Virus record (IMG/VR): IMGVR_UViG_3300023176_007781
Location: 27,209-91,208 of that record
From: a virus
Reading direction: 5' to 3' (one strand)
Length of the DNA stretch: 64,000 bases
The notes beneath the pieces were generated by a model. The model was given only the letters and a program-made list of their open reading frames with translations. It ran no database searches and was not told where the DNA came from. The translations under genes were made by a program, and so were the position numbers. Numbering within the stretch: position 1 is the first letter of the stretch; every line of letters begins with the position of its first letter. Below, one piece after another: positions 48,472 to 55,849 of the stretch.

Positions 48472-49140
48472 CTACAATTTTGGTGATATGTATAGCATTT
48501 TGCGCTTTTTTAACATTTCTATTGTCTTCGTGTTATTTTTCACATACATTTTTGACAACTCTGATTTTTTATATTTTGATTTTCCACCTGCAACTTCCAT
48601 ATCACAATCATCGGGGTGCAACTGTATTTTTTTTACGTCATCTCTCTTGCTATTATATACTTTCCAAACATTTGCGGCTTCGGGTTTAACGCTTCTTCTA
48701 TCAGGTATTAAACCATTTTTGCTTCTATAATTGTATAAATACTCAAGAGCAACTTCATACAACAATGGTCCAAAGCCGGCTGGGGCTTCTATTATATCGA
48801 CCTTGTATGCTCCATTGCAATTACCATAATTTCTGATATCAGCACTAGTCATTTTCATGATTGTAAGCGCACCTACTAAATCTTCTAGATCTAACTTGTT
48901 CTTTTTGTAGTATGCCTTCGCACGATCTGATAAATGGCTTTCATCAAAGAAAAAATCTGCGGGTTCTTTTTTATTTTTAGGTTTTTCACAGTAAACAATA
49001 TCTATTTTTCCCTTTCTTTCACCAGGTACAATCTTTATCCCAGCATCAAAGCCATCGATGGTTGAAATTATGTCATCTATCTTACTGTTTCCGCTCGACT
49101 CTAAAATTAAATGTCTTATATATTTTCTCAACTTTTTCAT
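48472..49140 (-). CDS. B-tagged GNAT-like domain protein
   Basis: The 222-residue protein begins MKKLRKYIRHLILE (Glu14). Its domain at about 110-180 has NYGNCNGAYKVDIIEAPAG, FGPLLYEVALEYLYNYRSK and NGLIPDRRSVKPEAANVW, the nearest match here to a typical GNAT G-x-G-x-L-L turn. It is followed by HPDDCD, as in other members. It is the smallest of the family and could represent the minimal form. A gap with a terminator separates it from the exported-protein gene upstream. Confidence 0.64.
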   Translation of the reverse strand: MKKLRKYIRHLILESSGNSKIDDIISTIDGFDAGIKIVPGERKGKIDIVYCEKPKNKKEPADFFFDESHLSDRAKAYYKKNKLDLEDLVGALTIMKMTSADIRNYGNCNGAYKVDIIEAPAGFGPLLYEVALEYLYNYRSKNGLIPDRRSVKPEAANVWKVYNSKRDDVKKIQLHPDDCDMEVAGGKSKYKKSELSKMYVKNNTKTIEMLKKRKMLYISPKL

Positions 49141-49167
49141 GTAACTTACCTCTTCATATAAATATAC

Positions 49168-49191
49168 AAAAAAAGCCCTATAAATAGAGCT
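49168..49191 (-). terminator. Rho-independent terminator
   Basis: On the minus strand AGCTCTAT and ATAGGGCT form an eight-pair stem with one G-U pair and a two-base loop, followed by TTTTTT. It ends transcription of the exported-protein gene at 49214-49750 before the next B-tag unit. Confidence 0.75.
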
Positions 49192-49213
49192 TGTTTTAAA
49201 ACTATTGCACTAT

Positions 49214-49750
49214 TTACATTGATAGCCAAAGAAATGCTACAACTTGGCCAATGTCATGTGACAGTATGACTGGTGGAAGCTCTTCCCTGGTTGGTGGTTT
49301 TATTATTTGTGTTGTGTCACTTGAGAATCCACGAGAACCATTAGACTTTGTTTCTATCGTAGTAACATTTGGTATTACTATTACCTTTTTTTTATTTTCA
49401 TACGTAGCAGACGACACGGGTACATGTAAATTATCAAACAGCGTCAATGTAATAGTAGCTACATCAACAGTGTAAGATATGTGTGTTCTTAAATACCAAT
49501 GTTCATTTACTACTGAACAGTGTGCACCCTTATTAACATAGTCACAGTTTTTAAACTTCATTCGAATACTGTAAGGATTGTGCAACTCCACTTCGTCATC
49601 TTTGTTTTTCCACATTGGGAGTTTTCTTACTAACTCACTATATATCTGATCATATTCAATGCCACTTCCTACACCTTCGACTACTGGTTTATCGACATAT
49701 ATAATGTTGTGTGCTAAACAATTTAAAACAAATAATAAATAAAAAAACAT
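49214..49750 (-). CDS. Exported hypothetical protein
   Basis: The 178-residue protein begins with a signal-like segment MFFYLLFVLNCLAHN, cut probably after the Ala of CLA, so the mature protein would be in the periplasm or outside. The rest is mainly strands (MKFKNCDYVNKGAHCSVVNE with two cysteines near 70-80, then HISYTVDVATITLTLFDNLH), suggesting a small beta protein with a disulfide. It has no packaging tag. The ATG at 49750 is preferred over the GTG two codons before it because the GTG is part of the AGGGGTG ribosome site. A terminator follows. Confidence 0.7.
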   Translation of the reverse strand: MFFYLLFVLNCLAHNIIYVDKPVVEGVGSGIEYDQIYSELVRKLPMWKNKDDEVELHNPYSIRMKFKNCDYVNKGAHCSVVNEHWYLRTHISYTVDVATITLTLFDNLHVPVSSATYENKKKVIVIPNVTTIETKSNGSRGFSSDTTQIIKPPTREELPPVILSHDIGQVVAFLWLSM

Positions 49751-49765
49751 AAACACCCCTTTCTC

Positions 49766-50374
49766 TTAATTACTATACTTCCTGATCAGTGTTTTTACAG
49801 CTTGATTAAAAGCAATATTCCACAAGTTTATATTTTTATCTCTGCCATCTAAAACTGACATTGGATACCAGCCACCACTATCAGGCGTTGTTTCCCAGTT
49901 AAATTCAAAGTCGACCGGTTTTGCCTGCGCTATCATTGCATCTTTCTGCTTTTTCGTGCATGTAGCAATATAAAAATGAAAATTCCAAGTACTGTCAACT
50001 GTGGCTGTTATTTTATTTTCTTTTATCGTAAACATTATTGGCATACCAGTTTCTTCTTCCCACTCTTCAAGTGCTAACAACTCATAATCTTTTTGTGTTT
50101 GCGGCACCATATCTTGCGTAATATTTCTCGTATCATAATGTTTAACACCTCGCGCATTATTAGCAGCTATTCCGCCAGAAGGATATGAGTATTGCAATCT
50201 TCCACCAGTTACTAAGTCGCTTCTTTGTTGAAGGTACATGGTTTGATCTTCTGGGCATATAACTAGAATACCAACTGCAGAGACACCCCACATAGTTGCC
50301 TCTAACAATAAAGCATTCTTTCTACTAATCTCTTCTTTAATTATTTTTTTTAATATTGTTTTTTTAATTAACAT
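49766..50374 (-). CDS. A-tagged Nudix hydrolase-like protein
   Basis: The 202-residue protein starts MLIKKTILKKIIKEEISRKN and ALLLE (Glu25), the only A-tag at this end of the window. The body has the Nudix fold elements: YSYPSGGIA with Gly67-Gly68 and then LLALEEWEEETGMPI at 99-113, corresponding to the REXXEEXG part of the Nudix box, but with a long insertion between the two parts. Nudix enzymes cleave nucleoside diphosphates linked to another group, such as ADP-ribose, NAD or capped RNA. In a phage full of ART-like proteins, ADP-ribose or NAD is an attractive substrate, but this is a guess. Confidence 0.7.
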   Translation of the reverse strand: MLIKKTILKKIIKEEISRKNALLLEATMWGVSAVGILVICPEDQTMYLQQRSDLVTGGRLQYSYPSGGIAANNARGVKHYDTRNITQDMVPQTQKDYELLALEEWEEETGMPIMFTIKENKITATVDSTWNFHFYIATCTKKQKDAMIAQAKPVDFEFNWETTPDSGGWYPMSVLDGRDKNINLWNIAFNQAVKTLIRKYSN

Positions 50375-50387
50375 GTAACTCTCCCTA

Positions 50388-53300
50388 TTATTTTTTAGGC
50401 AATATAAAATGAAGACTAATATCTTTCTTTAATTTTTCTGTAAAAACCCAGAGACGATCATTTATATCTCTAAAAAAATCTATCTCGTTCTCAAAAAAGC
50501 TAGCATCTATTGCATCAACAAAATATTTTCGTATATCACCCGCAAGATATGCTTCATCTGCTCCGAAAAGATCTTTAATAATTTCCCGGTCAGCCTCACC
50601 CTTGTACATTGGTTTGTCTAATATGTCACATAATCTAAATAAAATCCTCGCGAGGTCCTGCGCTTTGTCAAAATCTTTTGCACCCGAAAAGGCATCCGGC
50701 TCAATATTGATATGTACGTAAACTATATCTATATCATCTAAATGATAATCGTTCCAAGAAATACTTCCATCAAAATCATAATCAGTTGCCTTTGAATGTT
50801 CAAAATCTCCCCCAAATCTATCTTGCATCTTAGACATTAACCCTGTTGAATTCTCGGGATGCATAGTTACACCAATAAATATTTTATCCGGGTCTATAGG
50901 ATTATCAAAAACTGCATTTAGATCTTCAAAATAATCTATTTCTTCACCCCTCCAGCTTTCTCTAACTCCGTCATGATTCTCAATTGTACCCATTATATAT
51001 TCGAAGAATTTTTCAGCTCGTTTTCCATGACTGATCTCTGGTCTTTGCATATCTTCTTTGAGTTCTACGATATGTTCTATTTCATCAAACATATTACTAA
51101 TATATTGAACTAATTCATAACCCTCTTTTGCAGCTGCTGTTACTACCTTATCGCCAGCTCGTTCTATTTCTTGTGCTGGGACATCAATCTTTTCCATTAT
51201 GTTTTGTAATCTTTTTTGAAGCTCGTGCTTACCCTGCTCAAATAATTCCATATCATCATCAACGGCTGCTTTTTTCATTTTTCGTAAATATTCTTCGTTA
51301 GCTGTTATTTCTTTCTCTAAGGCTAACTCAACACCTTTACTGTATGTTGTTGCCTGACCGGTTTTTGCAAATTCAGTTTCAAAAGTTTGATACTTTAATA
51401 TATCATTATAAGCTTTTAAAACAGTTTTTAGTATTTCAATTGGCATTCCATCAAAGTCTGAAGCCTTTCCGCTTTTAAAATTACTTAATTGCTTTTGGTA
51501 TTCATCTGCAATCAATCTTTTTTCACCAAAGTATTTATCATGTATGTGAGGATATAAATTTTCATACATGTCTGATATTAAATCTAAAGTTTCTTGGGAG
51601 TGTTTAGTAAAATCCGACAGGCTTTTAAAAGTCTTTGTTCTTTGTTTTACACGATTTTCAAGATCGAATCTAAAATTGTCCATTTTTACTCGTTGCAAGG
51701 ACGATTGTGTTTGTTTTAAGTCACTGCTTGCTTGGCTATGTTTTGTCTCGAATTCACCAGAGAATATTTGGTTATCTTTTAATACATCAACAATACTTTT
51801 ATTTACCAGGTAATTCGTGAGCTGGGGGCGGCGGCCGCTGGCTTCGCCGCCAGCATTTAATGCTGCAGCATTAGCACCTTTAATAATATTATCAATAAAA
51901 ACACCGGTCTCTTCAGAGAAAAGCTTTTTATCACTGCTTTGTTTCATCTGATGTAACATGCTTAACAACTTAGCAATATTAAAAAATAATTCTTTTCTTG
52001 CTTCGGCATTTACAAGGAATTCTTGGTTATTTCTCCCGAAAGCTCTTTTAGACCCAGCTGACGATCTATGGAACTGTTCTTTTCGTTTTCTTGCCCTAGA
52101 CTGCTTTTCTTTTGCTTCGAGATCTAGAAATATTTCTCTTAGTTCGTCGCAAGCACCTTTATTACCAATACTACAAGCGCCCAAAAGAGAAGCTATTTTT
52201 TGTTTCAGTTCTTCTGCTTCCATTTGATTCATTCCAGAAGATTTGATCAATCGTTGAATCTCTTCATCAGTTACTTTTTTAGGATTGTCAGCTAGCGAAT
52301 GCACTTCTTCTATTTCATTTAAATCATCAATTAATTCCTTGTAAATGTTTAACAAGTCAATGACAGAAGATGCGACTGAACCACTGCCCAATAGTTTAAG
52401 TTTCTCTTGTGCTTTAACATAATCCGCATAATCTTTCAAAAGTGTATCTTCAGCCGCTTCTAGTTTTTTTATAAATTCTGCTATTGGAATTAATTCTCTT
52501 TTTGCTATAGTTTCTTCCTGTCTATAATCTCTGTGTGGATTAAACCGCGGCAAATTATCTAGTGCTTTCCACAAATCCTTGTTAATGCTGTATTTTTTTT
52601 GCATCTCTTTCATGCTAGTTCTGGTTGTATGAATTACCGGTATTTTTACGTAGCTAGAAAATGGTTTATAATTTCCTTTGCGTACAATGACATGATCGGC
52701 ATATGCCTTTGGTGAAAAATTGTGCGTTGTCCACTCTAGGGTTGGTTTATTAGAAGATTTTCTTATTTTACCACCTTCAAGTTTGACACTGGGTTTTCTT
52801 TGGTACCCTATCTTGTCAATAAATGTAAATGACCTATCTGAACTGATACCTTCTTTTGGGAATGCCGGGGTTGGTTCTTTGACTACACCAGCTGGGTCAA
52901 CTAGTGACTTAAAAAAATGATGCACATCTTCATGTTTTATTTTTATGCCGCCAGCAACTGGCATTCCAGTTACATCGCCATCAAGTACAACTACTTGCTT
53001 TTGATTTTTAGTAACATCTTCGTACCTTCCGCCTAAGTCCCACCAATCATTGTATTTTTTAGAATTATAATATGCATCAAACCAAGATTTGTTAAGTTTG
53101 TTTGACATTTCTGTAAATTCTTTAACCGCTTCTATCAAAGCTTCTTCTCTTTTTTCTATGTCACCTGTTCTGTTATTGTTTTCATCAACCATTGCCTCAG
53201 GTTTGACACCTGTAATATCTTCAACAACATCTAAAGTTTCTTCGAATATTTCTTCTAGCTCTTTTATTGTGTATGAGTACCTAGGTTTTGCGGCTGCATC

Positions 53301-54599
53301 TCTGGAAAGTTGCATAATCTCTTTCTCTGTAGCCGGCATGCGTTCTATTTTATCACCAGTATAATCTTTTTGTTTTGATATTCTTTCTAAACTTTTTTCA
53401 AGTTTTTTCACTATTTCCTTGTTGTCATGTGACTTAAGTGTTCTTGCAAATGCATCAATGTCCATTGGAGATAGCGTTTGAGGCGTAATACGCTCAGCAT
53501 GTGCTTTTTTTATTTCCCAATCATAAAATGCATTTGGGTTTTTGTAGTAATCTGATGCCATTATATCTTCATGTTCTTTTTCATCGATAATCAGATTTGG
53601 AGACCAAATTAAATCAAAAGAATAAAGAACAAAATTAAATTTCTTACTGTCACCTAAAATACGTAGCATTTTGTCGCGGTTTGTATTTGGGTCAAATATT
53701 TTTTTCATATTTAAAACTTGATTATATAACTCATGAAAAAATGATTTAATGTTGTGATAGCCTATTGATGAAGCGTTACCTATGTATTTAAATGAATAAT
53801 AAAGATTAGGGTAGGGTAAAAGCACTGTCGTGTTATATTGCATATTTTGGGTTGTAGCATTGATGGCGCCAAAATAGAGCTCGTCATACATAAAATCTAT
53901 TATTTCTTTTTCAAAAACTTCTAGATATGGTCGCATCATTGTTCTCATATATTGCTGTGATCTTTCCATCCAACTTTCTATTTCTTTTTCAGTTACTGAT
54001 TTTACATCTACGTTTTTAAAATCTTTTATTATATCCTGGTTAAAAGTTTTAACATATTTGTTGTACACATTTTTCTTGATATTACTTTTAATTTCTTCTT
54101 CGTTTTTAGTAAAATAGTGTGCTAATGATATACTGATATCATCAATATCTCCCGGTATTCCATCATTGTCTATATCTATCTGATTAAAAAATGTATAATA
54201 TTTTGATATTAACCCTAAAAATTCGTTGCCAGTTATTGCTGGTAAACGAGGTAACCATTTCTGTGCATTGGCCGGATCTGTATCAGCATAAAGTTTTTCT
54301 AAATCAGCTTTACTAAAATGTTGTCTTTTAAAATATTTGTACCTACCCTTAGAATTAGTAATGTGTTGTTGCTGTTGCAAAATCTTATTAATAATAGTAT
54401 CTTTCCCTCTAGACACACCTTTTTTTGGGAATGATATTTGAAAATCACCGCTACCAATGTAGTCACGCAATCTTGTATCAATTTGTTTTGTTCTATTTTC
54501 AAAATCGTTTTGGGTTTCTGCATTGCCAAAAGTTACTTTTTCCGGTCTCTGCTCTAAAAGAATTCTTATATATTTTCTTATGCCAATTTCATCAATCAT
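50388..54599 (-). CDS. Giant B-tagged helical protein
   Basis: The 1,403-residue protein begins MIDEIGIRKYIRILLE (Glu16). Most of the length is charged helix and probable coiled coil. A calcium-type loop DIDNDGIPGDIDDI at about 141-154 resembles thrombospondin type 3/EF-hand-like repeats. A Ser/Arg/Lys-rich stretch comes near the middle (about 850-890), and the C-terminal part is acidic. No enzyme motif is recognised. Size and tag fit an internal virion or ejection protein, similar in scale to inner-body proteins of jumbo phages. The start overlaps the previous stop by eight bases. Confidence 0.8.
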   Translation of the reverse strand: MIDEIGIRKYIRILLEQRPEKVTFGNAETQNDFENRTKQIDTRLRDYIGSGDFQISFPKKGVSRGKDTIINKILQQQQHITNSKGRYKYFKRQHFSKADLEKLYADTDPANAQKWLPRLPAITGNEFLGLISKYYTFFNQIDIDNDGIPGDIDDISISLAHYFTKNEEEIKSNIKKNVYNKYVKTFNQDIIKDFKNVDVKSVTEKEIESWMERSQQYMRTMMRPYLEVFEKEIIDFMYDELYFGAINATTQNMQYNTTVLLPYPNLYYSFKYIGNASSIGYHNIKSFFHELYNQVLNMKKIFDPNTNRDKMLRILGDSKKFNFVLYSFDLIWSPNLIIDEKEHEDIMASDYYKNPNAFYDWEIKKAHAERITPQTLSPMDIDAFARTLKSHDNKEIVKKLEKSLERISKQKDYTGDKIERMPATEKEIMQLSRDAAAKPRYSYTIKELEEIFEETLDVVEDITGVKPEAMVDENNNRTGDIEKREEALIEAVKEFTEMSNKLNKSWFDAYYNSKKYNDWWDLGGRYEDVTKNQKQVVVLDGDVTGMPVAGGIKIKHEDVHHFFKSLVDPAGVVKEPTPAFPKEGISSDRSFTFIDKIGYQRKPSVKLEGGKIRKSSNKPTLEWTTHNFSPKAYADHVIVRKGNYKPFSSYVKIPVIHTTRTSMKEMQKKYSINKDLWKALDNLPRFNPHRDYRQEETIAKRELIPIAEFIKKLEAAEDTLLKDYADYVKAQEKLKLLGSGSVASSVIDLLNIYKELIDDLNEIEEVHSLADNPKKVTDEEIQRLIKSSGMNQMEAEELKQKIASLLGACSIGNKGACDELREIFLDLEAKEKQSRARKRKEQFHRSSAGSKRAFGRNNQEFLVNAEARKELFFNIAKLLSMLHQMKQSSDKKLFSEETGVFIDNIIKGANAAALNAGGEASGRRPQLTNYLVNKSIVDVLKDNQIFSGEFETKHSQASSDLKQTQSSLQRVKMDNFRFDLENRVKQRTKTFKSLSDFTKHSQETLDLISDMYENLYPHIHDKYFGEKRLIADEYQKQLSNFKSGKASDFDGMPIEILKTVLKAYNDILKYQTFETEFAKTGQATTYSKGVELALEKEITANEEYLRKMKKAAVDDDMELFEQGKHELQKRLQNIMEKIDVPAQEIERAGDKVVTAAAKEGYELVQYISNMFDEIEHIVELKEDMQRPEISHGKRAEKFFEYIMGTIENHDGVRESWRGEEIDYFEDLNAVFDNPIDPDKIFIGVTMHPENSTGLMSKMQDRFGGDFEHSKATDYDFDGSISWNDYHLDDIDIVYVHINIEPDAFSGAKDFDKAQDLARILFRLCDILDKPMYKGEADREIIKDLFGADEAYLAGDIRKYFVDAIDASFFENEIDFFRDINDRLWVFTEKLKKDISLHFILPKK

Positions 54600-55398
54600 T
54601 TACTGTACTCGCATCTAATATTTTTACTGGTGTTACAATATATTCATTCCATAAACTAGTTTTGTTAGGCTCGTCGCATTCATCCAAGTCATAACATATA
54701 TTTGTTTCTTCACCCGGATAATCTAATCTTAACATGTTACATGCGCGCATACCATTATCTACCACAACAGATTTAATATCTGATTTAAAGGCAGCTTTTA
54801 CATTACCAATTAATTTTAATTTAATATTTGCTTTCTCATCAAAATAACTATCCATCATATATGTAAAAGCAGAAATGTCTATAGGTTCTTGCTTTTCTAT
54901 AGAATATTGTATTCTATTCATACCCTCTTGGTTAGTAAAATGACTTACTATTTTCAGATTCTTGTTACTGCCATAAATTTGGTATGTAAATTCCCTATTC
55001 ATTAAGACGTATGGTTCAATATCTCCACGACTGTAAAAATATGCAAATCTTAAAGAATCAATATCTTTAAAATATGGTGCATATTGACGTTTAATAGACC
55101 ACACTCTGTGATTAATAAAATCTTCAATGAATATTAACACGTTTTCTGTGTTGAAACTGTCATAGTTAGCTACTTCATCATATAGTAAATAGCCAAAGTT
55201 TTGTTGTATTATATCGTATATAGGACCGGGTATAGTTTTATTTCTTACGCTAATACCTGATCGCTGATATAACAATAGCATTCTAGCTATGTGTTCCCAT
55301 TCTTTTAATGTCTTGAAAGCTTTTATAGGCTTTATATAACCTCTAACTTGAAAGCTTTCTGACAATATATTTCTAATATAGGATCTTACTAAACGCAT
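54592..55398 (-). CDS. B-tagged protein with the shared G-x-A-D / NE domain
   Basis: The 268-residue protein has MRLVRSYIRNILSE (Glu14). The end of the protein carries LKLIGNVKAAFKSDIKSVVV (Gly198) and SLWNEYIVTPVKIL (Asn251-Glu252), which align with the blocks of the 32176-33639 and 42945-44117 proteins. Before them lies SHFTNQEGMNRIQYSIEKQE and PIDISAFT, which resembles the S-x-T and H-x-T parts of ART-like domains. This is the shortest and clearest form of the shared domain. It overlaps the giant gene after it. Confidence 0.68.
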   Translation of the reverse strand: MRLVRSYIRNILSESFQVRGYIKPIKAFKTLKEWEHIARMLLLYQRSGISVRNKTIPGPIYDIIQQNFGYLLYDEVANYDSFNTENVLIFIEDFINHRVWSIKRQYAPYFKDIDSLRFAYFYSRGDIEPYVLMNREFTYQIYGSNKNLKIVSHFTNQEGMNRIQYSIEKQEPIDISAFTYMMDSYFDEKANIKLKLIGNVKAAFKSDIKSVVVDNGMRACNMLRLDYPGEETNICYDLDECDEPNKTSLWNEYIVTPVKILDASTVND

Positions 55399-55424
55399 TA
55401 CATACTCCGCTAAGAGTAATTATG

Positions 55425-55802
55425 TTAATAAGTTTGAAATTCCTTATATTTTCGCAAAGCAATAGTAATAGGATGATCATCCGGATAAGGGACAGTTTTA
55501 AACTTAATGTCATTGATATGAATATAGTAAGCAGCACCACCAGCACCACCGCCCCAAATGCTTGCCATCATACGAGCCCAGTCATCAGGGTCATGTACAT
55601 CATGCAAATCCACAATATGTGGCAAAACATCTTTTGTATATACCCTAACTTGTAAATGATCATGATTTCTTAGATCACCTTTCCAGCCAGGCACTAATAT
55701 CAAATCAGTGTCACATTCGTGTCCTTCTGCAATAAATGATATTGGTCCAGATACAACATATCTAGCTGTGTATGTAAGACTATTTAATTCTTCTGCAAAC
55801 AT
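55425..55802 (-). CDS. Hypothetical protein
   Basis: The 125-residue protein is mainly strands (YVVSGPISFIAEGHECDTDL; HLQVRVYTKDVLPHIVDL), with a Gly-rich GGGAGGAAYYIHI near residue 85 and no tag. It has its own strong signals: a TTATAA-N17-TATAAT promoter-like element upstream and an AGGAGG ribosome site. It could be an independent small virion or accessory protein, and I recognise no family. Confidence 0.7.
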   Translation of the reverse strand: MFAEELNSLTYTARYVVSGPISFIAEGHECDTDLILVPGWKGDLRNHDHLQVRVYTKDVLPHIVDLHDVHDPDDWARMMASIWGGGAGGAAYYIHINDIKFKTVPYPDDHPITIALRKYKEFQTY

Positions 55803-55820
55803 AATACCTCCTATAAAGAT

Positions 55821-55849
55821 ATTATACCTGCAGGATCAATTTTTTATAA
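55821..55849 (-). promoter_or_regulatory. Promoter-like element upstream of the 55425-55802 gene
   Basis: TTATAA (55844-55849) and TATAAT (55821-55826) on the minus strand are 17 bases apart, the best consensus example of the TTATAA class. A strong AGGAGG follows before the start codon. Confidence 0.7.
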
